Shown here: positions 37,480-45,553 of the stretch, piece by piece | How positions within the stretch are numbered: the stretch's first letter is position 1 | How the letters are laid out: every line of letters starts with the position of its first letter | Origin: Fen-1058 sp964398185 | GTDB taxonomy: Bacteria > Chloroflexota > Anaerolineae > Fen-1058 | Length of the DNA: 64,000 nt | Direction: 5' to 3' | Assembly: GCA_964398185.1 (NCBI GenBank) | Contig: CAYNML010000011.1 | Coordinates: forward strand, 29,195-93,194 | The notes under the pieces: model-generated | Told to the model about the DNA's origin: nothing | Databases searched by the model: none | Seen by the model: only the letters and a program-made list of their open reading frames with translations | Made by a program: the position numbers and the translations under genes

Positions 37480-38181
37480 ATGACCAAAGCCGAACTGCTC
37501 CTCGACCTGCAGGATGTTGACTCCGAGATCGATCGCGTGACGCGCCGCCTCAACGAGATCAAAGCGGCCCTGCACGAAACCGATGAATTGATCGCCGCCC
37601 GATCGGCCCAGCGCACCGCCGCCGAATCGGTGACGCACAAGCGCGCGCAGCGCAAAGACCTGGAATTGGCCGACGCCGCCCTGGAGACCCGCATCCAAGA
37701 CGCCGACAAGCGCCTGTACAGCGGCACGGTCAAGAACCCCAAAGAACTGCTCGATCTGCAGAACGATATCGCCTCGCTGAAACGGCAGAAGAACACCCTC
37801 GACGATCAGCTCTTCGCGGCCATGGTCGCGCTGGAAGAAGCCGAAAATGAATTGAAGGCGTGCGCGGATACTCTGACCCGCGTCGAGGCTGAGTGGCGTG
37901 CCAGTCAGGGCGATCTGGCGACCGAACTGACCCAACTGGAACACGAACTCGCCGCGAAGACCGCCGAGCAAACAGCTGCCCGCGCGCAGCTCAGCGCGCC
38001 CGATCTGGCGCAGTACGATCAACTGCGGCGGCGCAAGGGCGGCGTGGTCGTCGTCGAGCTGGAAGGCAGCGTGTGCGGCGCGTGCGGCGTGCGCGTGTCG
38101 GCGCACATCGTGCAGCAGCTCAGCCAGGCCGAACACCTGGCCCGCTGCGGCAACTGCGAGCGAATTCTGGTGAGAGTGTGA
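37480..38181 (+). CDS. Coiled-coil zinc-ribbon protein (DUF164/C4-type)
   Basis: The 233-residue protein begins at ATG 37480; a TTG 12 codons upstream would overlap the promoter and was rejected. Residues 4-170 form a long heptad-rich coiled coil (LLLDLQDVDSEIDRVTRRLNEI and onward) with the family landmark LYSGTVKNPKELLDLQNDI. The C-terminus is a zinc ribbon: CGACGVRVS and then ARCGNCERIL, giving two CxxC pairs. This widespread bacterial family is poorly understood and has been linked to nucleic-acid or protein-complex handling. The NACHT-type gene follows 9 bases downstream, so they are probably one transcript. Confidence 0.88.
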   Translation: MTKAELLLDLQDVDSEIDRVTRRLNEIKAALHETDELIAARSAQRTAAESVTHKRAQRKDLELADAALETRIQDADKRLYSGTVKNPKELLDLQNDIASLKRQKNTLDDQLFAAMVALEEAENELKACADTLTRVEAEWRASQGDLATELTQLEHELAAKTAEQTAARAQLSAPDLAQYDQLRRRKGGVVVVELEGSVCGACGVRVSAHIVQQLSQAEHLARCGNCERILVRV

Positions 38182-38190
38182 GAGGACACC

Positions 38191-40608
38191 ATGCGATTTG
38201 ACTTCGGCTCATTCATCATCGGCGCCATTGTCGCCTTCGCCATTTCGTTCGTGGCCTATCGCCGCCGCGAAGAACTCAGCGTGGTGTGGGAGAAGATTCG
38301 CGCCCGTTTCGAGACCCTCAAGAACCAACTCACCGCCGGCGTGGAACAGCGCTACTCCAAAGCGCTGCTGGCGCATTGCGATCAACTGGCGTTGACGATG
38401 GAACAAGCTGCCTTCGATGCGATCTACGTCGCACAGAAACTGGATCCACCCCCGGCGCGGCCCACCCTCAACCCGATCGATCCCGAATCCCGCAAGCCCG
38501 TGCCCATCGCGGTGGGGCTGCGCAGCACGCAGCGTCTGGCCGTGCTGGGTCAATCGGGTACGGGGCGCACCACGTTGTTATCCCATCTCGCACGGGTTCA
38601 CCTCGACAAGCAGGCCGAGGTGGAATTTGGCACGACCAATCGCCTGCCCATGCTCGTACATCTGGCCGAAGTGGAGTGGAGCAAGGCCAACGACAACGAT
38701 CCGCTGGGCGTCTTGCTGCCAGCGGCGACGGCGCATGTCCCCAGTCTCATTCAACCCAATGTCGCCGGCCTGATGAAGACCCGCCTGCGCAGCGGCTCGG
38801 CCATTCTGCTGCTCGACGGCCTGGATGAAATCACGGTGGGGCAGCGCGCAGCGTGTGTGAGCTGGCTGGCCGCTCTGCTGACCCACCATCCCAACAATCA
38901 AGTCGTCGTGACTACCGGCTTGTTGGGCTATGGCGCGCTGCAGAATCTGGGCTTTGCGGCCTTGCCGCTGTCTGCCTGGACACACCGCGAAGCCGATCGC
39001 TTGACGGAGAACTGGATCGCCGTGCTGGGCGGCGGGCGGCAGGATCGCAAAGTGCTGCTCGAAGGCGTGCGACAACTTGCAGACCTCACCACCAGCCCGA
39101 TCGATTTCACCCTGGCCCTGTTGGACTGGCGCACGCGCACGCGCTTCCCCACCAGCCGCGTCGAGGTTTACGATCACTGGCTGGAACGCGCGGTACGCCC
39201 CAGCGGGTTCACCGAAGATCTCCTGAGCGTCGACAAGCTCAGCGCGGCGCTCGGCCAGATCGCCTGGACGATCTATCAGGAGCAGCGCCTCGACATCGGC
39301 CTCGACGAGATCGAGCGCGCCATTGCGGCGGCGCTGCCTGCGCCAACCCTGGATGTGTCGACGGCCAAGAACACCGCCAGGGGCGCACCCCCCGCGGCCA
39401 ATACCAGCGCGCGCGCCATCGCCGACAAGTCCGGGTTGTTCATTCCGTTCGGCGCGGATGCCTATGCCTTCGCGCATCGCCGCTTGTCGGCCTATCTGGC
39501 GGCCTATCACGCGGTGCACGGCGGCATCACATTGGACGATCATTGGGATCAGCCTGAATGGGCCGAGGTGTTCGACTTCTATGCCGCGCTCACCGATCCG
39601 GCGGCCAATGTGGGCCGCGCGCTCACGTCCCCCGACGATTTCAGCCGCACGCATTTGTGGATGGCCGCACGCTGGACCGGTTCAGCCGCGCCTGATGCGC
39701 CGTGGCGCAGCCGCACCATGGGCGAACTGGCCCGCACTTTCCTGCAACCCGATCAGCTGACGCCGCTGCGTGAACGCGCGCTCGACGGTCTGGTCACGAC
39801 GCACGACAAGGGCCTGGCCTTTGTCTTGAAGCGCGGTCTGTCGCAGACCGATGCGACGATTCGCATGCTGTGCTTGCGCGGGCTTGGGCAGTTAGGCCGT
39901 GAAAGCGATCTGCCCATCTTCAACGCGGCATTGAAAGACCCCACGGTCGAGGTGCGGCACACGGCCATTCGCGCCATCGCCCACATGGCGCGCACCGGCT
40001 CCGCGCCGGCGATGGAGCTGCTCATTCGTCTGCTGTTGGAACTGGACGAAGACGGTCAGCGGCTGGTGGCGGAGCTGCTCGCGGACTGCGGCGAGGAGGG
40101 CCATCAGATTTTGCGCGAAGCGGCAGGCGAAGACGAAATCAAGGTGCGCCGCGCGGCGACCTTCGGCCTTGCGCAGATCGGCGCCGATTGGGCGCGCGAA
40201 CTGCTGCAGAAGATGGAGCGTGAAGAGTCGCAGTGGTATGTGCGGCAGGCGGCGCTTGATGCGCTAAATCGCATGACGAAGAACGCCGCCCCGCCCGCCG
40301 AGCAACCGCCGCTCGATCTGTCTCCCATCGTGATCGAGCAGCAGGGCTGGTTGGTGGAGTGGGCCGCGCAGCAGGGCATCGGCATTGGCGTGGGGCGGCA
40401 ATCGACCAATGCGTTGCTGCGGGCGCTGGAGCAGGGCCAACCCAACGTGCGGCAGGCCGCGCTGCAAACGCTGCGCTACGTCGGCGATCTGGAACTGCAC
40501 GACAAGCTGCGCGCCATGCTCACCGACCCCGATAAGGCCGTGCGCGATGCGGCCTACCTAACCCTCGAAGCGATTGGAGAAAAGGAAGGCGTGACGCTGC
40601 CGCGCTGA
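38191..40608 (+). CDS. Membrane-anchored NACHT NTPase with HEAT repeats
   Basis: The 805 residues divide into an N-terminal helix (residues 6-23, FGSFIIGAIVAFAISFVAY), an amphipathic linker, a NACHT/STAND NTPase and a helical-repeat tail. The P-loop is GQSGTGRT at 120-127, with arginine in place of the usual lysine. Walker B is ILLLDGLDEI at 205-214, followed by the NACHT sensor region VVVTTGLLGYG. From about residue 525 to the end come HEAT repeats, for example IRMLCLRGLGQLGRESDLPIFNAALKDPTVEVRHTAIRAIAHMA. STAND NTPases are signalling switches that oligomerise on ligand binding; no obvious effector domain is present. GAGG precedes the start. Confidence 0.85.
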   Translation: MRFDFGSFIIGAIVAFAISFVAYRRREELSVVWEKIRARFETLKNQLTAGVEQRYSKALLAHCDQLALTMEQAAFDAIYVAQKLDPPPARPTLNPIDPESRKPVPIAVGLRSTQRLAVLGQSGTGRTTLLSHLARVHLDKQAEVEFGTTNRLPMLVHLAEVEWSKANDNDPLGVLLPAATAHVPSLIQPNVAGLMKTRLRSGSAILLLDGLDEITVGQRAACVSWLAALLTHHPNNQVVVTTGLLGYGALQNLGFAALPLSAWTHREADRLTENWIAVLGGGRQDRKVLLEGVRQLADLTTSPIDFTLALLDWRTRTRFPTSRVEVYDHWLERAVRPSGFTEDLLSVDKLSAALGQIAWTIYQEQRLDIGLDEIERAIAAALPAPTLDVSTAKNTARGAPPAANTSARAIADKSGLFIPFGADAYAFAHRRLSAYLAAYHAVHGGITLDDHWDQPEWAEVFDFYAALTDPAANVGRALTSPDDFSRTHLWMAARWTGSAAPDAPWRSRTMGELARTFLQPDQLTPLRERALDGLVTTHDKGLAFVLKRGLSQTDATIRMLCLRGLGQLGRESDLPIFNAALKDPTVEVRHTAIRAIAHMARTGSAPAMELLIRLLLELDEDGQRLVAELLADCGEEGHQILREAAGEDEIKVRRAATFGLAQIGADWARELLQKMEREESQWYVRQAALDALNRMTKNAAPPAEQPPLDLSPIVIEQQGWLVEWAAQQGIGIGVGRQSTNALLRALEQGQPNVRQAALQTLRYVGDLELHDKLRAMLTDPDKAVRDAAYLTLEAIGEKEGVTLPR

Positions 40609-40621
40609 TCGCGGAGCGCCG

Positions 40622-41125
40622 TTACTTCTCCTGCGGCGTCAGCAAGAACACGCCAATCGTCCGCTGCTCCGCGCGTCTTTTGTAGGCCGCATAGCCGGAG
40701 TATAAATCGACCGCGCGCTGCCAGCAGCGCTCACGTTCTGCGCCCGCTGTCTCGCGCGCCAGGTAAGTGACGGTCTTCCCTTCGTAAGTGAGCTGCACTT
40801 CGGGATGCGCGCGCAAATTGTAGTACCACGCCGGATGCCGCTTCTGACCGAAGTTCGACGCGATGAGGATCACCTGCGCGCCGTCGGGAATGGCGACCAG
40901 CGGTACACTGCGCGGCTGGCCGCTCTTGGCGCCGATCGTAGTCACGTTGACAATCGGCAGCCCGGCGAACAGGCTGGTCACCGAGTAGCGTCCGCCCGAC
41001 AGGCGCAGCACCGGGCCGTCAACGTAGTGCAAGAAGCGCGCCGCAATCCCGGATCCCAGTGCCGACTTGGGAATGAAAAACAGACTGCGCTGCAACCGAT
41101 TGGGGCGATGTTCCAATTGCGGCAT
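40622..41125 (-). CDS. Deazaflavin (F420)-dependent nitroreductase-family oxidoreductase
   Basis: The 167-residue protein matches the DDN-type split beta-barrel: TTIGAKSGQPRSVPLVAIPDG, then VILIASNFGQKRHPAWYYNLRAHPEVQLTYEGK, the family cofactor-binding strand-turn motifs. Members bind F420 (some FMN or heme) and reduce quinones, nitro compounds or related substrates. The N-terminal 35 residues are family-like but variable. The gene starts one base after the stop of the dimethylargininase-like gene, so they are co-transcribed. It converges on the NACHT gene with a 13-base gap. The cofactor choice is inferred. Confidence 0.82.
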   Translation of the reverse strand: MPQLEHRPNRLQRSLFFIPKSALGSGIAARFLHYVDGPVLRLSGGRYSVTSLFAGLPIVNVTTIGAKSGQPRSVPLVAIPDGAQVILIASNFGQKRHPAWYYNLRAHPEVQLTYEGKTVTYLARETAGAERERCWQRAVDLYSGYAAYKRRAEQRTIGVFLLTPQEK

Positions 41126-41126
41126 C

Positions 41127-41891
41127 TCACATTTCCTTGAAGATTAAGCTACAGCACGTCACCGCGCCTTCCGCCTTCGCCACTTCCGTCGCGTCCACCA
41201 TCTTCAAGCGCAGGCCAGCTTTCTCCAATCGCTGTTGGGTCTTGGGGAAACTTGCCGGATAGATCACCGCTCCGTTGACCCACACCGCATTTGCGGCAGG
41301 CGGTTCGCTCTCGTCCACTTCGATGAACTTCATCGCCCCGAAGATCGATTGATCCACCCATGCTGGATTGATTAACAGCGTATCTTCGCTCACCTGCGTC
41401 ACCGCCGATTTGAGATGCAGACAACCGGTGATCTCGACGCCTGTGACGGTATAGCCGTAGGGTGCGAGAAACTTCTGCGTTTGTTCTACGGCCGATTGGT
41501 TACTGCGACTCGACAGGCCCACGTACACGGTCCGGCCCACGCGCAGCACATCGCCGCCGTCGAGCGTGCCGGGCGCTTCGATGAAGCACAGCGTCCGATA
41601 CGGCTGCAACGCCCGCACGATCGATTCGATCTCCGGCTTGCGCGAATCCGCGCCGGGCCGCGTGATGATGGCGATCTCGTCGAACACCAGCGCCACGTCT
41701 TCCACAAACACCGAGTCGGGCAGATCGGGTTCAGGGGGCAGGGAGATCACCGCGCAGCCGAGTTCGCGCAGCGCCGCTTCGTACTCGTGATGTTGCGCAC
41801 GCGCCAGATCGAGATCGATCGGCTGCCGATCGAGATGGGTGAGTTCGCACTCATGAAATCGCGGGCTGATTTGGCGGGTGATAGCGATCAA
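41127..41891 (-). CDS. Dimethylarginine dimethylaminohydrolase-like amidinotransferase-fold enzyme
   Basis: I place the start at TTG 41891, preceded by AGGAAGAG, giving 254 residues, the usual DDAH length. A longer ATG frame reaches to 11 bases from the divergent radical SAM gene and adds 26 residues unlike the family. Landmarks are PDLPDSVFVEDVALVF, GTLDGGDVLRVGRTVYVGLSSRSN, the catalytic histidine in CLHLKSAVTQV and the catalytic cysteine region GAVTCCSLIF at the C-terminus. DDAH releases citrulline and dimethylamine from methylated arginine. Related arginine deiminase-like uses are possible. Confidence 0.82.
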   Translation of the reverse strand: MIAITRQISPRFHECELTHLDRQPIDLDLARAQHHEYEAALRELGCAVISLPPEPDLPDSVFVEDVALVFDEIAIITRPGADSRKPEIESIVRALQPYRTLCFIEAPGTLDGGDVLRVGRTVYVGLSSRSNQSAVEQTQKFLAPYGYTVTGVEITGCLHLKSAVTQVSEDTLLINPAWVDQSIFGAMKFIEVDESEPPAANAVWVNGAVIYPASFPKTQQRLEKAGLRLKMVDATEVAKAEGAVTCCSLIFKEM

Positions 41892-41980
41892 GTTGCTCTT
41901 CCTGTGAAGTAGTTCATAGCCGCGGCGCGCTGCTTCAGGTATTCTAGCGTTGTGTCCATTTCTGATCAAGGGAGCCGACT

Positions 41981-43018
41981 GTGAACGCCGTAAAGCCTTA
42001 TCTCTCCATGTCGCTGATCGATATCTGCAATTTCCGCTGCGTCTACTGCCCGCCGGCGGGGGAGAACTATCACACCCCGCGGGCTGTCTTTGATCTGGAT
42101 AAAGCCAAAGCGCTGCTGGACATGGCCGCCGAGTTGGGCATGGGCAAGGTGCGTTTCACGGGCGGCGAACCGACGCTGTATCCGCATTTGCGCGCGATCG
42201 TCGAGTATGGCGCGGACCTGGGGTTGGAGGTGCATGTTAACACAAACGGTCTGTTGCTGCACCAGCACTTCGATTGGATGAAGGACGTGCCACGACTCGT
42301 GGTCAAGATCAGCCTCGATGCAGTGACGCGGGAGGCGCTGAGCCGCGTGAACGGCGTCACTCGCCTCGACACGGTGCTTGCCAATCTGCGACGCGGCGCA
42401 GAACTGGGCCTCGTGAAACGTATCAACTTCGTGCTGACCCGCCTCAACGTCGATCAGGTTCCCGGCGTGCTGGCTCTTTGCAAAGAGTTGGGCCTGAGCC
42501 TGAAGATTTTCGACATGTACCCCGTGCCTGAAACCGAAGATCGCTGGCGGCAGTTGTACGCCGCGCCCGATGCGCTGCATCTTGAGGGGACTGCCGCGCC
42601 CGCGTATGCTTACTCGCAGAAGTTCGGCACACCCACGCGTGAGTTGCTGATCGATGGCGTGCCGGTCCGCATCAAAAACTGCTTTGACGGCACGCACTAT
42701 CACGCCACCTGCCGCAACTGCCCGAACTTTCCGTGCCCTGAGGGCCTGTACTGCCTGCTCGTCACGCCGTCGCTGACGGTGGCGCCGTGCCGCCTCGGCG
42801 CGCACTTGCAGCGTGCGTGCCGCGTTTTGCACGAAGTCAAAGCCGCGCTTCAAGCAGCGCTGACGCTTTACGAGGAATCCTACTTCGCCAACTGGTTTGG
42901 CCGCCAGCATCGCGCATTCTACCGGCAGCACTTGCAGACCGAACCGCTGACCTGCGCGCTGCCGTTGACCCCGATCAAGCCAACACCCGATCGGGCGCGG
43001 GCGCCGATCGGGTGTTAG
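41981..43018 (+). CDS. MoaA-like radical SAM enzyme with auxiliary cysteine cluster
   Basis: The 345-residue protein starts at GTG 41981 with AAGGGAG upstream. The radical SAM cluster is C16/C20/C23 (CNFRCVYC). GMGKVRFTGGEP supplies the SAM-binding glycine motif, and HVNTNGLLL, KISLDAV and RINFVLTRLN follow as in MoaA. The C-terminal half has NCFDGTHYHATCRNCPNFPCPEGLYC and VAPCRLG, several cysteines that could hold a second Fe-S cluster. MoaA cyclises GTP for molybdopterin, but no other mo genes are here and the C-terminus differs. A distinct MoaA-like or peptide/cofactor-modifying role is equally possible. The 3' end overlaps a hairpin. Confidence 0.8.
   Translation: MNAVKPYLSMSLIDICNFRCVYCPPAGENYHTPRAVFDLDKAKALLDMAAELGMGKVRFTGGEPTLYPHLRAIVEYGADLGLEVHVNTNGLLLHQHFDWMKDVPRLVVKISLDAVTREALSRVNGVTRLDTVLANLRRGAELGLVKRINFVLTRLNVDQVPGVLALCKELGLSLKIFDMYPVPETEDRWRQLYAAPDALHLEGTAAPAYAYSQKFGTPTRELLIDGVPVRIKNCFDGTHYHATCRNCPNFPCPEGLYCLLVTPSLTVAPCRLGAHLQRACRVLHEVKAALQAALTLYEESYFANWFGRQHRAFYRQHLQTEPLTCALPLTPIKPTPDRARAPIGC
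42982..43016 (+). other. 13-bp perfect hairpin at the 3' end of the radical SAM gene
   Basis: AACACCCGATCGG (42982-42994) and its complement (43004-43016) bracket a 9-base loop inside the last codons and just before the TAG. No T-run follows, so it may stabilise the mRNA end or act as a weak or Rho-assisted terminator between convergent genes. Confidence 0.5.
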
Positions 43019-43028
43019 AAGTTCGGCG

Positions 43029-43051
43029 GGGCAAGTTATCAACTTGCCCTA
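43029..43051. repeat. Short hairpin repeat of GTAGSGCAAG type, copy 1
   Basis: GGGCAAGTT (43029-43037) and AACTTGCCC (43041-43049) form a 9-bp stem with a 3-base loop. On the minus strand it starts GTAGGGCAAG, and the TAG is the stop codon of the methyltransferase. The same design occurs at 59145-59196. Confidence 0.6.
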
Positions 43052-43635
43052 CCTCTTCTTTGCCACGAAGATCAACTCGCCGGGGTACTTCGATCCGTAC
43101 GGGCTTTTGTCGTAGTCGGCGTACAACGTTTCCACCTCGAAGCCGCAGCGCGCCAGCAGATGTTCGACTTCGTATCGGAAAAAATAGCGCATCGGGAAGG
43201 CGTGCACGAGTCGTTCCGCGCGGCCATCGGGATGGGTGACGTTGTAGATCAATTCGACATCCTGATACTGCTTGAACACATCGCGCTTGACCACGCGGCT
43301 GCGGCGCTNNNNNNNNNNNNNNNNNNNNNNNNNNNNNNNNNNNNNNNNNNNNNNNNNNNNNNNNNNNNNNNNNNNNNNNNNNNNNNNNNNNNNNNNNNNN
43401 NNNNNNNNCGGCGCTCGCAGACATCCAGCATGTGTGGCGACAGATCAATTCCGTAGATGGCGCTGCCCGCGCGCGCGGTAGGTATCAACACGCGCCCGGT
43501 GCCGCAGCCCACCTCGAGCACGGGGCCTCCACTGCCTTGCGCGGCTTCCACGAAGAAAGCCACATCCGGGCGGGTTTGATACGGCACGACGTAGTCGTAG
43601 AATTCGGCGGTGGCGGCGTATTGTTCGGTGTCCAC
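43049..43635 (-). CDS. Class I SAM-dependent methyltransferase interrupted by an assembly gap
   Basis: The N-terminal part (GTG start 43635, RBS-like GAGGACAC) reads MDTEQYAATAEFYDYVVPYQ and the SAM-binding motif VLEVGCGTGRVLIPTAR, then YGIDLSPHMLDVCER up to the gap. The C-terminal part after the gap continues VVKRDVFKQYQDVELIYNVTHPDG and FPMRYFFRYEVEHLLARCGFEVETLYADYDKSPYG to the stop at 43049. The 100-N run is a placeholder, since the two halves are out of frame at that length. The missing middle is probably of the order of 80-100 residues compared with the family. The peptidase gene lies 7 bases upstream. Confidence 0.75.
43309..43408. other. Assembly gap (100 N)
   Basis: A run of exactly 100 undetermined bases, the conventional unknown-length spacer. 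The known bases on both sides contain cggcgct, so the two contig ends may overlap or the gap may hide a small repeat. Confidence 0.97.
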
Positions 43636-43642
43636 GTGTCCT

Positions 43643-45151
43643 CTACGAGTGCGGCACAGCGCCGCTGATGAAGGCCGCCAGGTCCTGCTTCAACTTCGCC
43701 AGTGATGGCTCATGAATGTACATCATGTGTCCGGCTTCGTAGTAACCCATCGAGATGTTCGGCTGCAAACTGGGCTCGAGGCTGAGGTGGTTGAAGGTGT
43801 ACTCCGTCGCAAAGTACGGCGTGGCCAGATCGTAATAGCCGTTGGCGACGAAGACCTTGAGGTAGGGATTAATCGCTATGGCTTTGCGCAATGTCTCTGC
43901 CACTTCCACGTAGCGATTCTCATGCTGCGCGAAACTCCACTGTTCATTCGCTTTGAAATTCAGAATCTCATATGGCAGATCGCTCTCGAACTTCAACTCG
44001 CGGCGCACGTAGTCGTAGAAGGCCGCCGTGTATGGGCCGATGATGGCCGACATGCTGGGGTCGTGCTCGAACATTTCGCCGCCGGAATCCCGATCGATGC
44101 CGGTGAAGCGGCTGTCCAAGCGCCCGACCGTGCGGCGTTGATCGCGCAGCAGCTCTTTGGTGAAGCGCATAATCTCGGGGCGCAGGTTGACGCGATCGAG
44201 ATAGTCGGCGGACAAGCCGGTGTAACGCGCCAGCCGCTTGATGATGGCCGCGCGCTCTTTAGCGTTCAACGCGGCGCCTTTCATCAGGGCAGAAGTATAT
44301 TCGCCCAGCGCGAACGTTTCGACTTCGTCCAGCAGTGCGTGCAGGTCTTTCTGCAATGCGGCATCGAGCCGGTGGTGATACCAGGCCGTGGCCGCGAAAG
44401 TGGGTAGATAGAGAATGTGCGGCAGATCGTTGCCAGGTTGAAAATCGGCGGTGCCAAAGTCCAGGATCGACGAGACCAGCATGATGCCGTTCAGATACAG
44501 GCCATGCCGATCCTGCAGGTAGCCGCTCAGCCCGGCGGCGCGCGTGGTGCCGTAGCTCTCGCCGATCAGGAACTTGGGCGACAGCCAGCGCTGGTAGCGC
44601 GTGGTGTACAGCCGGATGAAATCACCGACCGATTCGATGTCTTTCTTGAAGTTGAGATACTCTTTGGCCTTCTCGCCCACCACCGCGCGGCTGTACCCGG
44701 TCAACATCGGATCGATGAAGACCAGATCGGTCACGTCGAGGATCGATTCCGGGTTGTCGGTTAGCCCGTAGGGTGGCGGCAATAGATTGCCGACATCGCC
44801 CATCCGCACGCGGCGCGGTCCCAGCGCCCCCAGGTGCAGCCATACCGATGACGATCCCGGCCCGCCGTTGAACGAGAATGTGATCGGGCGTTGCGCCTTG
44901 CCTTCAACATCGTTGCGCGTGTAGGCCATGAAGAAGATCGAGGCCTTGGGTTTCTCGCCTTCCGACTCGCCCGCCTTGTCGCCCGTCTTTTCGCTCTCTT
45001 CCTTCAGCACCAGCGTGCCGGTCGTGACGGTATAGGAAATCTCTTTGCCGCCAATGGTGACCGTGTGCTGCACCTCGACAATCTGATCTTTCGGAACCGG
45101 CTTGCTTTCGTCTGCCGCTTTCTCTTTTGACTCTTCCGCTTTGTCTGACAT
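43643..45151 (-). CDS. S10-type serine carboxypeptidase-like alpha/beta hydrolase
   Basis: The 502-residue protein starts at ATG 45151 (AAGGAAT upstream); a start 13 codons earlier was rejected. Key family motifs are ITFSFNGGPGSSS (residues 96-102 form the oxyanion-loop GGPGSSS), FLIGESYG with the nucleophile S199, the aspartate in NGYYDLATPYF and the histidine in YEAGHMMY. The first 70 residues are highly charged and show no signal peptide, unusual for this mostly secreted family. Such prokaryotic S10 proteins release C-terminal residues from peptides in vitro (family knowledge). YCII-like and methyltransferase genes flank it closely. Confidence 0.85.
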   Translation of the reverse strand: MSDKAEESKEKAADESKPVPKDQIVEVQHTVTIGGKEISYTVTTGTLVLKEESEKTGDKAGESEGEKPKASIFFMAYTRNDVEGKAQRPITFSFNGGPGSSSVWLHLGALGPRRVRMGDVGNLLPPPYGLTDNPESILDVTDLVFIDPMLTGYSRAVVGEKAKEYLNFKKDIESVGDFIRLYTTRYQRWLSPKFLIGESYGTTRAAGLSGYLQDRHGLYLNGIMLVSSILDFGTADFQPGNDLPHILYLPTFAATAWYHHRLDAALQKDLHALLDEVETFALGEYTSALMKGAALNAKERAAIIKRLARYTGLSADYLDRVNLRPEIMRFTKELLRDQRRTVGRLDSRFTGIDRDSGGEMFEHDPSMSAIIGPYTAAFYDYVRRELKFESDLPYEILNFKANEQWSFAQHENRYVEVAETLRKAIAINPYLKVFVANGYYDLATPYFATEYTFNHLSLEPSLQPNISMGYYEAGHMMYIHEPSLAKLKQDLAAFISGAVPHS

Positions 45152-45179
45152 GCCTGATTCCTTGTGTGTAGATTGAGCG

Positions 45180-45479
45180 CTAAGGGTCAACGCTAAACAA
45201 CCGCGCGAAGCCGGGATAGGCCTTCAGCGGAATCAACTCAAACCCGATCAGTCCCTCGCGCACCAGCGGCAGCGTGTTCAAGACCGAGTGGGCTTCGTCC
45301 ACGTCGGCGCATTCCAGCATCAACACCGCCTCGTGCCGATCGGCGCGGAAGTACAACTCGCGGATAATGCCGGCTTGATGCAGTTCCCACGCGCGCTGCG
45401 CTTCAGCGCGCAGCAGCTCTGAAGTGAACTGATCATCGCGCACGTCGGGCGGATCGTGTTCGATAGCGAGAATTTTCAT
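45180..45479 (-). CDS. Small YCII/muconolactone-isomerase-like protein
   Basis: The 99-residue protein reads MKILAIEHDPPDVRDDQFTSELLRAEAQRAWELHQAGIIRELYFRADRHE in part, followed by AVLMLECADVDEAHSVLNTLPLV. It shows the ferredoxin-like alpha-beta fold pattern, with an AW.L...GI.R..YFR segment common in YCII-like and muconolactone delta-isomerase-like proteins. Many are of unknown function or small-molecule binding. The gene sits 28 bases before the peptidase start in the same direction. No enzymatic assignment is justified. Confidence 0.7.
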   Translation of the reverse strand: MKILAIEHDPPDVRDDQFTSELLRAEAQRAWELHQAGIIRELYFRADRHEAVLMLECADVDEAHSVLNTLPLVREGLIGFELIPLKAYPGFARLFSVDP

Positions 45480-45490
45480 ATGCCCCCGAA

Positions 45491-45548
45491 GAAATCGGGT
45501 TTCTGCAAGCCGGGTGCCATTTCAGCCTGAATGAAGAAACCCGATTTC
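45491..45548. repeat. 14-bp perfect inverted repeat between genes
   Basis: GAAATCGGGTTTCT (45491-45504) and its complement AGAAACCCGATTTC (45535-45548) flank 30 bases. It fills the 74-base space between the YCII-like start and the stop of the GH16-like gene and may end transcription or be a dispersed element. Confidence 0.65.
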
Positions 45549-45553
45549 GCAAC

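Noticed and set aside
38578..39654. Minus-strand open frame of 358 codons
   Set aside because: Antisense to the NACHT gene, which has the correct start and domain order.
41981..43018. Calling the radical SAM gene moaA
   Set aside because: N-terminal motifs fit, but the C-terminal cysteine pattern and lack of any other molybdenum-cofactor gene make a firm name unsafe.
41966..43042. Minus-strand open frame of 358 codons
   Set aside because: Antisense to the radical SAM gene with its intact CxxxCxxC motif.
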